From NCBI RefSeq assembly GCF_000272405.2, contig NZ_AJZM02000354.1, forward strand, positions 1-34,390: 34,390 nucleotides of DNA, given 5' to 3'. The notes under the pieces were generated by a model. The model was not told where the DNA came from. It saw nothing but the letters and a program-made list of their open reading frames with translations, and did no database searches. Below, one piece after another: positions 25,125 through 34,320 of the stretch. The stretch is from Vibrio tasmaniensis 1F-187. Lineage in GTDB: Bacteria; Pseudomonadota; Gammaproteobacteria; Enterobacterales; Vibrionaceae. Position 1 is the stretch's first letter; every line of letters begins with the position of its first letter. The position numbers were made by a program, and so were the translations under genes.

Positions 25125-26429
25125 TTATGCCTGTTGGCGTACTAGCTTTACTTCTTCTTCTTTTTCACCGGCTGCTGGGTTATTGAAGCGAGCTTCGTCA
25201 AAAGATCCTTCAGATTTAGCCACAATGATAGTTACGGCACTATCACCAGTGATGTTTACGGCAGTACGGATCATGTCAAGAAGACGGTCAACACCCATGA
25301 TTAATGCGATACCTTCGAGCGGCAGTCCAACTTGGTTCAATACCATCGCCAACATAACAAGACCAACACCAGGAACACCTGCTGTACCAACAGAAGCCAG
25401 TGTCGCTGTTAGGATCACCATTAGGTAATCACCCATAGTCAGGTCGATGTTGTACGCTTGTGCGATAAACGCCGTTGCAACACCCTGCATGATAGCAGTA
25501 CCGTCCATGTTGACAGTTGCGCCTAGTGGAACTGTGAACGAAGCGACTTTGTTGTCTACGCCCATGCGGTTTTTAGCCGTTTCCATTGTCACTGGAATCG
25601 TTGCGTTTGAAGATGCTGTTGAGAATGCAAACATGATTGCATCTTCCATCTTACGTAGGAACGTAATTGGGCTAAGGCCTGTAAACCCTTTAAGCATCGC
25701 ACTGTAAGTTACTAAACCGTGTAACAGTAGAGTACCAGCTAACACTAAGAAGTATTCCGCTAGGTTCCAAATCGCGCCCAAGCCAAGGCCTGAGAACAGT
25801 TTAGCCATCAAGAAGAACACACCGTAAGGCGCAAGGTTCATCAGAAGAGCGACAAGCTTCATGATCACTTCGTTCAAGTCGGAGAAAACCGCGGCGATAC
25901 GCTCGCCAGGTTTACCCGCTGCACTGATTGCAATACCAAACAATACAGCAAATACGATAACTTGTAGCGTTTTGCCCTCAGCCATCGCCTGAATAGGGTT
26001 GGTCGGGAACATGTCGATGATGACTTGGCCCAAAGAAGGAGCATCAGCTGATTTGAAAGAGCTCGCAGCAGTAAGATCCGCACCCGCTCCAGGTTGGAAC
26101 AGGTTACCGATAGTCAATGCTAGAGTAATAGCAACGGCTGTAGTACCGATATAAAGTGCAAGCGTTTTGCCACCCATACGGCCAAGAGTTGATAAATCTT
26201 TAAGAGAGCTTGTACCGCACACGAGTGAAACGAAGACGAGTGGTACAACAAGCATTTTTAAACTGGCGACAAAAATCTGTCCGCCTACTTCAAAGAGTCC
26301 GTTAACGATGTAGTTGTTAACAAATCCGCTGTCTGCAAAAAGGGATTGAATGGCAAATCCCGTTAATATACCTACGACCATACCGAGGATAACTCGGCCA
26401 GTCAGAGACATAGGTTTCTTGGTATTCAT
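25125..26429 (-). CDS. Dicarboxylate/amino acid:cation symporter (DAACS family, GltP/DctA-like)
   Basis: This 434-residue inner-membrane carrier has about eight hydrophobic helices and the two family signatures: the Ser-rich hairpin FSTASSNATIPVT (about 270-282) and NMDGT (about 308-312) in the substrate and sodium site. Near the end are the GVPGVG and DRLLDMIRTAVNITGD motifs. It takes up glutamate/aspartate or C4-dicarboxylates with Na+ or H+; which one cannot be decided from sequence. AAGGAG lies before the ATG at 26429. A CRP-like site lies about 110 bp upstream. Confidence 0.94.
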   Translation of the reverse strand: MNTKKPMSLTGRVILGMVVGILTGFAIQSLFADSGFVNNYIVNGLFEVGGQIFVASLKMLVVPLVFVSLVCGTSSLKDLSTLGRMGGKTLALYIGTTAVAITLALTIGNLFQPGAGADLTAASSFKSADAPSLGQVIIDMFPTNPIQAMAEGKTLQVIVFAVLFGIAISAAGKPGERIAAVFSDLNEVIMKLVALLMNLAPYGVFFLMAKLFSGLGLGAIWNLAEYFLVLAGTLLLHGLVTYSAMLKGFTGLSPITFLRKMEDAIMFAFSTASSNATIPVTMETAKNRMGVDNKVASFTVPLGATVNMDGTAIMQGVATAFIAQAYNIDLTMGDYLMVILTATLASVGTAGVPGVGLVMLAMVLNQVGLPLEGIALIMGVDRLLDMIRTAVNITGDSAVTIIVAKSEGSFDEARFNNPAAGEKEEEVKLVRQQA

Positions 26430-26537
26430 TTAGAACACTCCTTATTATTTATAACTTTGATACCTTTCCAAAGTGAGCAGGAGATTAGCAGTCGGTTGAT
26501 TAAATCGAAAAACAAAAAATGAGTTTGGAATTACAGA

Positions 26538-26553
26538 TGTGATCATAATCACT
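26538..26553. promoter_or_regulatory. CRP-like site upstream of the symporter gene
   Basis: TGTGATCATAATCACT matches 9 of 10 defined bases of TGTGAn6TCACA. It is about 110 bp upstream of the symporter start, consistent with catabolite control of dicarboxylate uptake. An A-rich decamer repeat (AACAAAATAA twice, 26571-26590) follows. Confidence 0.6.
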
Positions 26554-26866
26554 GATAATTGTTCAAATAAAACAAAATAAAACAAAATAATTCACCAGTT
26601 ATTTACATTTATCGAGTGTTTTATACAAAAATTCGTCGTTCTGAAGGTAATAAATAAGATAAGAGGAATTTGTTATAGATGTTTACTGATTACATTGACT
26701 GCGCAAATGGCGGTGTTTCAAAAAGTTTGGCGCAGAGAACCGATTTTTAATTTAAGTGTTCGTTAAATGACTGTATTGAATTGGTTTCTTTTAACTGCAG
26801 GTTAACGACTCGTCAGCTCGTCTTTACAAAACTTTACGAATGCAAAGAATGTAAATTTAATGCAAA

Positions 26867-26881
26867 TAGTAATAGTTATCA
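26867..26881 (+). promoter_or_regulatory. Fur box upstream of the siderophore receptor gene
   Basis: TAGTAATAGTTATCA matches 11 of 14 defined bases of the 7-1-7 Fur motif TGATAATnATTATCA. It lies about 107 bp before the receptor start. Iron repression is expected for this class of gene. The remaining 26590-26860 spacer is AT-rich and shows no gene. Confidence 0.6.
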
Positions 26882-26988
26882 CTTATATTTCCCATCGAAA
26901 TAATTCAGTGGTACCGGAAACGGTCTAACGGACACATCGAATAAATAACAAAGTGTTCGTCTAAAAGAATAAAAGTGGAGAAAAGGAC

Positions 26989-29115
26989 ATGTTTTCAAAA
27001 AAGCCATTGGCTTTAGTGATCGGCGCAGTATTAGCTTCACCAGCAGTATTGGCAGAAGCAGTAAAAACTGACGAACATATGGTTGTTGAAGGTCGTGATT
27101 ACGGTTATAAAGCCGACACGAATACAACAGCAATGCGCATGGAGGCGACTCAATTAGAGACTCCAGGACAAGTTACGATTATCAGTGAGCAAATCATTGA
27201 TGAGCAACGCGCAAGCACGCTTGGCGAAGTATTAAAAAATGATGCGTCAATTTCAGCGGGTTCTAAATCAACAAACCGTGAGCGCTTCAACCTACGTGGT
27301 TTCTCTCTAGGAAGCAGTTCTGGTTACTTGCGTGATGGCGTTCAACACTGGTCTCATTACCGTCAACCGGTAGAACTACTAGAACGCGTTGAAGTACTAA
27401 AAGGCCCAGCAGGTTTACTCTACGGTAAATCAGCACCAGGCGGCCTTGTTAACATGGTTACTAAGAAGCCAACGTATGAAACTCAAGTTAATGTGAGCCA
27501 AGACATTGGTTCTGACAACTACACTCGTACGACCGCTGATGTAAGTGGTTCATTGAATGATGACCAAACATTACGTGCTCGCGCTATAGTTTCAAAAGAA
27601 AATCAAGATTCTTACCGCACCCGCTTTGACGGCACAGATGTAGAGACAGAGCGTTTTGTTGGTGGCCTATTTGTTGATTACGATATCAACGAAGATGTGA
27701 TGCTATCTGCGCATTACGACCGCACTCAAGAGCTGGGTGATTTAGATAACGGCTCTAAGATTGATAAGACAACGGGTAAAGCGATCAACCCAAATACGGT
27801 TAATGATCAACGTTTTGCACAAACAGATAACGATGTTGCAAACTACGGCGTGGGTCTTACAGCAAACTTAAACGATGCATGGTCGGTTAAGTCTGGCATT
27901 AACCGCCAGTTTTACGAGCGCCGTCGCACAGAGTCAAAAAACGAAGTTAAAGAAAACAAGAAAAACAAAACTTTCGGATATCAAGTTTCTGATCGCCATG
28001 ATGAATGGACGTTCGATACGGCCTATGTAGATTTCACGGGTGATTTTGACGCTCTTGGCGTAAACCACCGTCTATTGGTTGGCGCTAATGGACTGCACTA
28101 CGATTACAAGCGCTTATATGTACGAGATTATGCTTGTGAAAATGCATCAAAAGCAGATGCAATGAAAGAGTGTGGCAAAGGCTTTGATATGCCAGCGGAC
28201 ATTCATTACAAAAATGATGATTCACAATCGCACTCACAAAGCCAACACTACGGTCTATACGTTCAAGACCTTGTGACTTTTAACGACCAATGGCAAGCGC
28301 TTGCAGGTGTTCGTTTAGCTTACGATAAGACGATCAGCAACAAAGGCACGTCAAAATCGAAAGAGCAGACGTACAACAACCTTTTACCAAAATTAGGTGT
28401 GGTGTACTCACCGGCTGAAAATGGTTCAATTTATGCTGTTTACTCTGAAAGTTTTGAACCTGTAGGTGAAATCTCAAACCCGAAAGATGTGAACTTCGGT
28501 CAATCACAAAAGCCGAAACAAGGATCATTGTACGAGCTAGGCTCTAAGTGGGAATTGTTTGACGAGCGTTTATTCGTATCAGGTGCACTATTCCAGATCA
28601 CACAAACGAACATGCAAGTTACAGAAGACCTTCCTGCATCTCATGCAAAAGATACTCGTACTACACAGGTGGGTGAGCAAGTTCACACCGGTGTGGAGCT
28701 AGCTGCGACGGGCTACGTGACGGATGCGTTCTCTGTAAGTGCATCAACAATGTTCTTAGATGCTGAATATAAGAATGACCCTGCTCTTAATGGTAAAACA
28801 CCAGCAGACGTTCCTGAATTTACTGCAAGCATCTGGTCTACTTACGCATTCAACAACGGTACTGATGTAAACCTAGGTGTGTATCACGTAGGTGAGCGTT
28901 ACACTGAAAGTGCTAACACATTTAAGAAAGACGCTTACACTCGTGTAGATGCTGGTGTTGCACATACTATCAAGTACGATGAGAACCTAGATTTTGTTGC
29001 ACGCTTTAATGTAGAGAACCTGTTTGATACAGATTACCTAGAAGGCGGCAGCACACGTGGCGTTGTTGTTGGCGAAGGTCGTAACTACATGGCTACGTTA
29101 CAGGTAAAATACTAA
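26989..29115 (+). CDS. TonB-dependent siderophore receptor (ferrichrome-type family)
   Basis: The 708-residue outer-membrane receptor has a signal peptide ending near VLAEA (residues 1-22). A TonB box (DEHMVVEG, about 28-35) follows, then a plug domain with the family motifs RFNLRGF, VEVLKGPAGLLYGKSAPGG and NMVTKKP. A 22-strand barrel follows, ending in the aromatic residue Tyr (LQVKY). The style is that of FhuA/FcuA/FoxA-like hydroxamate receptors, but ligand specificity cannot be read. It precedes a TonB2-type energising operon, which probably powers it. GGAGAAAAGGAC is upstream of ATG 26989. Confidence 0.93.
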   Translation: MFSKKPLALVIGAVLASPAVLAEAVKTDEHMVVEGRDYGYKADTNTTAMRMEATQLETPGQVTIISEQIIDEQRASTLGEVLKNDASISAGSKSTNRERFNLRGFSLGSSSGYLRDGVQHWSHYRQPVELLERVEVLKGPAGLLYGKSAPGGLVNMVTKKPTYETQVNVSQDIGSDNYTRTTADVSGSLNDDQTLRARAIVSKENQDSYRTRFDGTDVETERFVGGLFVDYDINEDVMLSAHYDRTQELGDLDNGSKIDKTTGKAINPNTVNDQRFAQTDNDVANYGVGLTANLNDAWSVKSGINRQFYERRRTESKNEVKENKKNKTFGYQVSDRHDEWTFDTAYVDFTGDFDALGVNHRLLVGANGLHYDYKRLYVRDYACENASKADAMKECGKGFDMPADIHYKNDDSQSHSQSQHYGLYVQDLVTFNDQWQALAGVRLAYDKTISNKGTSKSKEQTYNNLLPKLGVVYSPAENGSIYAVYSESFEPVGEISNPKDVNFGQSQKPKQGSLYELGSKWELFDERLFVSGALFQITQTNMQVTEDLPASHAKDTRTTQVGEQVHTGVELAATGYVTDAFSVSASTMFLDAEYKNDPALNGKTPADVPEFTASIWSTYAFNNGTDVNLGVYHVGERYTESANTFKKDAYTRVDAGVAHTIKYDENLDFVARFNVENLFDTDYLEGGSTRGVVVGEGRNYMATLQVKY

Positions 29116-29150
29116 TTTGTTAGTAGGGTACTATTGGTAGCTTAAATATT

Positions 29151-29180
29151 AAGGGGAAGGTTTCGACTTTCCCCTTTCTT
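29151..29180 (+). terminator. Terminator after the receptor gene
   Basis: AAGGGGAA (29151-29158) and TTCCCCTT (29169-29176) pair across a 10-nt loop, and a short T-rich tail follows. Confidence 0.75.
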
Positions 29181-29230
29181 GATTCTGCTATTTAGTAAAA
29201 ATACCCCTAGCAATGCGAGTGGTTTTTAAT

Positions 29231-29249
29231 GATAATGAGACTGCTTATC
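29231..29249 (+). promoter_or_regulatory. Fur box upstream of the TonB2-type operon
   Basis: GATAATGAGACTGCTTATC matches 15 of 19 positions of the Fur consensus, with a perfect left half. It lies 33 bp before the first operon gene, so it would overlap the promoter. It indicates an independent iron-regulated promoter after the receptor terminator. Confidence 0.65.
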
Positions 29250-29281
29250 AATAAAACTCATTTGTTCTTCTTCTAAAGTAA

Positions 29282-30061
29282 ATGACTACAATTATGAATC
29301 TTTTAAAAACTAGCCTAGCACTTGCCATCAATTTGGTTGCAACGTCATCGATGGCAAACAGCTTGGATCAAGCTCAATCAATTCAAAACAAGACCAATAA
29401 CGCGTCGGCTTCGAGCCAAAAGGTTATTGATAAAAGCTCACAAGCAACATTATTGCTGCAAGCTGAGGTTGAGCGCCTGCAAGAAGAAGTGAAAAATTTA
29501 GAAATCTATCACGATCATCTTGCCGCATTGGTTAAGAGCCAAGATCAAGAAGCGCTGAGTATTGAAGGGCAGATCGACGAAATCAAACTAACACGTCAAG
29601 GTGTTGTGCCTTTAATGTACAAGATGATCGATGGTCTCCAGGAAGTTATTGAAAGCGATCTACCTTTCAAGACAAATAGCCGTCTGCGTCGCGTTGAAAA
29701 GCTGAAAGCGATGATGACTCGTGCTGATGTCAGTGATGCTGAAAAATATCGCCGTATTTTAGAGGCGTACCAAATTGAAGTGGATTACGGTATTAAGCTA
29801 AGTTCTTATTCAAGCCGTGTCGAGTTAAGTCAAGATAAAGTGCTTGAAGTTGATATTTTGCATCTTGGCCGCATTTCACTGGTCGCTCGTAACTTAAATG
29901 GTACCCAATATTGGTCTTGGGACCAAAATAGCGATCAATGGCAAGAGTTGGATTCTTCGATGAAATCTGAGTTGGACAAAGCGTACGATATTGCTAATAA
30001 GCAAGCGTCTCCAAGCTTAATTACTTTACCTGTTTCTTTAACTGTTGCGGAGGTTAAGTAA
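29282..30061 (+). CDS. DUF3450 periplasmic coiled-coil protein of the TonB2-type system
   Basis: The 259-residue protein has a signal peptide (LLKTSLALAINLVATSSMA, ending at about residue 25). A long coiled coil follows at about 35-110 (ATLLLQAEVERLQEEVKNLE), then a globular end with YWSWDQNSDQWQEL. This is the DUF3450 family regularly found just upstream of ttpC in Vibrio TonB2 clusters. Its precise role is unknown; it is probably periplasmic and part of the energy-transducing complex. The ATG at 29282 lacks a strong ribosome binding site, and ATG 29294 is an alternative. TAATG couples it to ttpC. Confidence 0.88.
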   Translation: MTTIMNLLKTSLALAINLVATSSMANSLDQAQSIQNKTNNASASSQKVIDKSSQATLLLQAEVERLQEEVKNLEIYHDHLAALVKSQDQEALSIEGQIDEIKLTRQGVVPLMYKMIDGLQEVIESDLPFKTNSRLRRVEKLKAMMTRADVSDAEKYRRILEAYQIEVDYGIKLSSYSSRVELSQDKVLEVDILHLGRISLVARNLNGTQYWSWDQNSDQWQELDSSMKSELDKAYDIANKQASPSLITLPVSLTVAEVK

Positions 30062-31437
30062 TGTACTTAAAGCCATTAGCAGCATTGCTTTGCATTACGT
30101 CAATTTCATTTTCTGCTTTCTCTGCATCAGACACGACAGCTCAGCTTGTTAACAAAGCAAAATCAGAGAGTCGCACGCAAGCGTCTCATAACGTAATTCG
30201 TGAAGCTGACTTTAAAAAGACAGAACAACAACTCAAAGCGATCAAAGCACAGCTTGAAGCTAAACGTAGCTCTATTCAAGGTGCGACCGATGTTCTGACT
30301 CAGACATTCAGTGATAACGAAAACAAGCTTGCTCGTTTAGAAGAGAAACTGCGTTTAGAAACAGGTAGCTTAGGTGAGTTGTTTGGCGTTGTAAGACAAA
30401 ATGCAAAAGACCTTGAACATGAGCTTACGGATACAGTAACTAACGTAGATCGCGCAGCGTATACAGAAACTGTTTATCAAATCGTGGACGCAAAATCATT
30501 ACCGTCAATGCCCCAGTTAACAGGTCTTTGGTTGAGCATGATGGAGCAAATTCAAGCAAGTTCAGAGATAAGCAAGTCGACAGTTTCACTAGTTAATAGT
30601 GAAGGGGTCACTGAAAAGGCAGAAGCTTATCGACTGGGTTCTATTGGCTTAGTTGCTGAGTCAGGTTACGTATGGTGGGATGCTAGACATCAAGATGCAA
30701 TAGTTTACTTGAAGCAGCCTTCACAAGGTCCAACACTGGCGTCGCTTTCTACTTTAGCTAATGGCGAAGTGTCTAACGTGGTCGTCGATCCCTCTCGTGG
30801 ATTCATGCTAGAACAATTAGCTTTGGAACCAAGCCTAGCTGATCGTCTGCAAGCAGGTGGCCTAGTTGGTAAAGTTATTCTTGGCTTGTTGGCAATCGGC
30901 TTAATCATCGCATTGGTTCGTGGTATTTCTTTGGCTATCGCTCGTCAGAAGATTCGCGCTCAACTTAAAAAACCTGAACAAGCGGGAGACAACCCTCTGG
31001 GTCGTGTTCTTGCGGTTTACAGCAAAGAGAAAAATCAAACAGTAGAAGCATTAGAACTGCGACTTTTAGAAGCGGTAGTGGATGAACAAACTCACCTAGA
31101 GAAAGGTTTATCAATGCTGAAGCTTCTAGCTGCTCTAGCACCAATGCTTGGCTTGCTAGGTACCGTAACCGGCATGATAGAAACATTCCAAGTGATCACA
31201 CAGTTTGGTAATGGTGACCCTAAAGTAATGGCGGGCGGCATTTCGATGGCACTTGTTACAACGGTACTTGGCCTTGTTGCTGCAATGCCACTGCTATTGG
31301 CACACAACATTCTGAGTACTCAGTCAGAGAACATTCGTAATATTTTGGAGAAACAGGGCATTGGCCTTGTTGCTGAGCAGGCAGAGAAGTCTATTGAACC
31401 AAGCGCTGTTGTTTCACAAGTTGGGACTGCCGCGTAA
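30061..31437 (+). CDS. ttpC: TtpC-like MotA/TolQ/ExbB proton-channel family protein
   Basis: The 458-residue protein has a signal peptide (about 1-22), a periplasmic coiled coil (about 50-110) and a domain with YVWWDARHQDAIVYL. The C-terminal ExbB-like part has three membrane segments at about 270-290, 355-378 and 400-422, including LAALAPMLGLLGTVTGMIETF. It is longer than ExbB, as is TtpC, the extra component required for TonB2 function in Vibrio. Gene order (DUF3450, ttpC, exbB, exbD, tonB, TPR) supports this. It overlaps the next gene by one base. Confidence 0.9.
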   Translation: MYLKPLAALLCITSISFSAFSASDTTAQLVNKAKSESRTQASHNVIREADFKKTEQQLKAIKAQLEAKRSSIQGATDVLTQTFSDNENKLARLEEKLRLETGSLGELFGVVRQNAKDLEHELTDTVTNVDRAAYTETVYQIVDAKSLPSMPQLTGLWLSMMEQIQASSEISKSTVSLVNSEGVTEKAEAYRLGSIGLVAESGYVWWDARHQDAIVYLKQPSQGPTLASLSTLANGEVSNVVVDPSRGFMLEQLALEPSLADRLQAGGLVGKVILGLLAIGLIIALVRGISLAIARQKIRAQLKKPEQAGDNPLGRVLAVYSKEKNQTVEALELRLLEAVVDEQTHLEKGLSMLKLLAALAPMLGLLGTVTGMIETFQVITQFGNGDPKVMAGGISMALVTTVLGLVAAMPLLLAHNILSTQSENIRNILEKQGIGLVAEQAEKSIEPSAVVSQVGTAA

Positions 31438-31997
31438 TGGATATTTTGTCGGGTTCTCTATTACCAGCGAGTTGGTTAACGAGTAACTGGCTGCTGTCTT
31501 TATCAAACTTTATGGATCAGGGCGGTTTCGTCCTGTGGTGGCTAGCGGCTGTCGTCCTCGTTTTTTGGGTACTTGTGGTAGAACGTGTGCTTTATCTCGC
31601 GTTCTATTTTCCAAAGCAACGCCAAGCTTGGATTACAAAGTGGCATGAAAGAGAAGATCACTCTTCTTGGCATGCTAAAGCCATTCGTGAAGGTTGGTTG
31701 GGGCAAGCGAGTATCTTGCTTAACCAAAACTTGAACTTTATTAAGCTGTTAGTTGCTATTTGTCCGATGTTGGGTTTGCTCGGTACCGTAACCGGTATGA
31801 TCTCCGTTTTTGATGTCATGGCGACTCAAGGAAGCAGTGATCCTAAATTGATGGCCTCAGGTATCTCGTTGGCAACTTTACCAACGATGGCGGGTATGGT
31901 TGCTGCATTAGCGGGCATGTTTGTTCATGCTCGTTTAGCGAAAGTCTGTAACCGCTTAGAATTGAAATTAGAAAAATCTTTAAGGAGTCAACGATGA
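31437..31997 (+). CDS. exbB: ExbB2-type biopolymer transport protein
   Basis: The 186-residue ExbB has three transmembrane helices (about 30-52, 95-118 and 139-162) and the family stretch AICPMLGLLGTVTGMISVFDVM, which lines the proton channel with ExbD. It is shorter than E. coli ExbB and resembles ExbB2 of Vibrio. It has no signal peptide. It overlaps both neighbours (TAATG and ATGA). Confidence 0.93.
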   Translation: MDILSGSLLPASWLTSNWLLSLSNFMDQGGFVLWWLAAVVLVFWVLVVERVLYLAFYFPKQRQAWITKWHEREDHSSWHAKAIREGWLGQASILLNQNLNFIKLLVAICPMLGLLGTVTGMISVFDVMATQGSSDPKLMASGISLATLPTMAGMVAALAGMFVHARLAKVCNRLELKLEKSLRSQR

Positions 31998-32398
31998 GAC
32001 TCGGTCGACGTCATTCTAAAAACGAAGAGGCTCAAATAGACCTTACTTCGATGCTTGATATCGTATTCATCATGCTTATTTTCTTCATTGTGACGAGTTC
32101 ATTTGTTCGTGAATCTGGTGTTGAAGTCAATCGCCCGCAAGCTTCAAATGTAGTGAGCCAAAAAGATGCAGGTATCTTTGTCGCGATTACTTCTGCGAAT
32201 GACATTTTCATAGATAAACGTGTTGTGGATGTTGAACGTGTTCAAGCGACGTTAGAACACTTGTTGCTAGAACAACCTGATGCTTCTTTGGTTATTCAGG
32301 CGGACGAGCATGCTTATAACGGTACGGTTGTTAAAGTGATGGACGCTGCCAAAGGTGCGGGTGTTAAAAATATTGCGCTTGCAGCTGAAAAGCGATGA
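31994..32398 (+). CDS. exbD: ExbD2-type biopolymer transport protein
   Basis: The 134-residue ExbD has one N-terminal helix (about 22-38) carrying the essential Asp22 (SMLDIVFIMLIFFIV), equivalent to Asp25 of E. coli ExbD, and a periplasmic domain. It forms the proton-motive-force-driven complex with ExbB. AAGGAG precedes ATG 31994. Confidence 0.94.
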   Translation: MRLGRRHSKNEEAQIDLTSMLDIVFIMLIFFIVTSSFVRESGVEVNRPQASNVVSQKDAGIFVAITSANDIFIDKRVVDVERVQATLEHLLLEQPDASLVIQADEHAYNGTVVKVMDAAKGAGVKNIALAAEKR

Positions 32399-32417
32399 TC
32401 TTGGAGGATCTTAATCA

Positions 32418-33038
32418 ATGATTCGCCTATTTCTTGCATTACCTTTAGCGGGAGCGTTGGGTTTAGCACTATTTTCTTTCATGGCTTGGATGGTCGATAA
32501 TGGACACCAACGTTCGCCAGAAAATGGTGAGACGTTAAGTTTCAACATGGTGATGGTTGAACAAGAACAAGAAGTACAGAGAAGACAACGTGCAGTCCCG
32601 GAACAACCCGAAATGCCAGAGCTGCCACCGCAAGCGCAAACGTCTCAGTCGCAAGCTGAAGTAACGCCTCTGAATTCAATGTCTTCACTGTCTTCACTGG
32701 ATTTGAATACTTCAATTGAAGGCCTAGCGATTAACGCTCCAACATTTTCTGATTTTGGGTCAAATCAACAGATAATGCCGCTTTATCGAGTTGAACCTCG
32801 TTATCCAGCAAAAGCGCTCAAGCGTGGCGCTGAAGGGTATGTCATTTTGTCTTTTACAATCGATGAAACAGGACGTTCTGTTGATATTCAAGTTACGGAT
32901 GCAAATCCACGTCGTATGTTTGAACGTGAAGCGATAAGAGCACTTAAAAAATGGAAGTATCAACCTAAAGTCGTCGATGGAAAAGCGGTAGCTCAGGTTG
33001 GTCAAACCGTGAAACTAGAGTTTAAGTTGGCAAAATGA
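32418..33038 (+). CDS. tonB: TonB2-type energy transducer
   Basis: The 206-residue protein has an N-terminal membrane anchor (about 5-26). A relatively short Glu/Pro/Gln-rich spacer (about 45-80) follows, then a C-terminal TonB domain: VEPRYPAKALKRGAEGYVIL, then FTIDETGRSVDIQV and the helix with RALKKWKYQP. The short periplasmic spacer is typical of Vibrio TonB2 rather than TonB1. It connects the ExbBD motor to outer-membrane receptors such as the one upstream. TTGGAGGATC precedes ATG 32418. It overlaps the next gene by ATGA. Confidence 0.94.
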   Translation: MIRLFLALPLAGALGLALFSFMAWMVDNGHQRSPENGETLSFNMVMVEQEQEVQRRQRAVPEQPEMPELPPQAQTSQSQAEVTPLNSMSSLSSLDLNTSIEGLAINAPTFSDFGSNQQIMPLYRVEPRYPAKALKRGAEGYVILSFTIDETGRSVDIQVTDANPRRMFEREAIRALKKWKYQPKVVDGKAVAQVGQTVKLEFKLAK

Positions 33039-34213
33039 TGAAACAGATATGGATATTAGTGGGCTTGTTGATAATGCCCCTTACAGTACCGGCAAAAGAG
33101 CTTACCCAATACACCGTTATTCGTGTTCAAAAGGCGAATAAACTTGCTCAAGAGGAGCACGTTAAACAGGCGATTGAGGTTTTGGCTAGTTTAGAGTTAT
33201 CTAAAGGCTATGACAAAGCCTATGTCGCTCGCATGCTTGGTGTGTTTTACTGGCAAGATGGTAAAACAGAGACGGCAATCAAGCAGCTTACTTATGCAGT
33301 GGGTAGTGGCTTATTGGTCGATGAGCAAGCTTGGGCAACGAAACGTATGTTAGCTGATTTGCTGCTTAGCGAGCAGCATTTTAAAGCGGCATTACCACAC
33401 TATTATGAGCTCGTTAAAACAGCACCGGAAGCTGAAAAGAAAGACACGCTATGGATGCGAATTGCTCAAGCTGAATACCAAATTGAAAACTGGACGAAAG
33501 TACTGGCGGCTATAGGTAATCATAACAAGTTTAATTCAAAACCACAGTTGTCGCCTCTCTCGTTAAAGCTGGGTGCTCAACTACAGTTAAAACAATGGAA
33601 GCAATCAATTCCTACGTTAGAAAGTTTAGTTGAACTTCAACCCGAAAAAGACAACTGGTGGCGTCAACTGGTCGGGATTCAGTTAAGGCTAGAACGTAGC
33701 CGAGATGCGTTGAATACCTTAGCGCTTGCTGAGCTACAAGGTGTTGAACTGAATAATTCAGACCGTCGGCTACTTGCTCAACTGTACGCGAAACGAGGCA
33801 TCCCTGAGCGCGCTGCGCAAGAAATTAGCAAGTTAGATGACGCAAACAGCGATGTTCAACTTCTGGCTGAGCAAGCAACCTACTGGCAGCTAGCGAAAGA
33901 GTGGGACAATGCGATTGAAGTGTGGACGTTAGCGTCGAACATGAACACTCGATACCATTGGAATGTTGCTCAATTATTGGTTCAGCAAGGTTACTACAAG
34001 CGAGCTCTGGTTGTTTTAGACAAAGTGAAAGACAAGAACAAGCAAGCTGACGTTGCATTAGCGAAAGTACGTTCATGGTATAAGTTGAAGAACTTAGATA
34101 ATGCTCTCGCTCAAGCTAAGCGCGCGAACAACATTGAACCGTCTTCTGAGGCTAAAGGCTGGATCAAATATTTGACCCAGCTGAGAACGGTCAGCGAAAG
34201 TGGAAACGCCTAA
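33035..34213 (+). CDS. TPR-repeat periplasmic protein of the TonB2-type operon
   Basis: The 392-residue protein has a signal peptide (KQIWILVGLLIMPLTVPA, residues 3-20). TPR-like helix pairs then run from about 25 to the end, for example ARMLGVFYWQDGKTETAIKQ, YKRALVVLDKVKDKNKQAD and WYKLKNLDNALAQAKRANNI. A TPR protein always closes Vibrio TonB2 operons (VC1543-like). Its role is probably to organise or stabilise the complex in the periplasm; no enzymatic motif is seen. It overlaps tonB. Confidence 0.88.
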   Translation: MMKQIWILVGLLIMPLTVPAKELTQYTVIRVQKANKLAQEEHVKQAIEVLASLELSKGYDKAYVARMLGVFYWQDGKTETAIKQLTYAVGSGLLVDEQAWATKRMLADLLLSEQHFKAALPHYYELVKTAPEAEKKDTLWMRIAQAEYQIENWTKVLAAIGNHNKFNSKPQLSPLSLKLGAQLQLKQWKQSIPTLESLVELQPEKDNWWRQLVGIQLRLERSRDALNTLALAELQGVELNNSDRRLLAQLYAKRGIPERAAQEISKLDDANSDVQLLAEQATYWQLAKEWDNAIEVWTLASNMNTRYHWNVAQLLVQQGYYKRALVVLDKVKDKNKQADVALAKVRSWYKLKNLDNALAQAKRANNIEPSSEAKGWIKYLTQLRTVSESGNA

Positions 34214-34260
34214 TCACATATAGTTAGAAGCTAGAAAGCAGAGTACTAAATAAGACAGTG

Positions 34261-34300
34261 AAAGGGTGTCATTTGAATGTTCAAATGACACCCTTTTTTT
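34261..34300. terminator. Strong intrinsic terminator at the end of the TonB2-type operon
   Basis: AAAGGGTGTCATTTGAA and its exact complement (34261-34277 and 34280-34296) make a 17-bp inverted repeat with a tiny centre. A run of T follows on the plus strand and A-rich sequence on the other, so it probably serves both converging genes. Confidence 0.93.
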
Positions 34301-34320
34301 GTATTCAATAGACTTAAACC

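Noticed and set aside
26879..27133. Minus-strand 84-residue frame over the receptor start
   Set aside because: It overlaps the Fur box and the conserved signal peptide of the receptor and has no protein-like features beyond hydrophobic runs.
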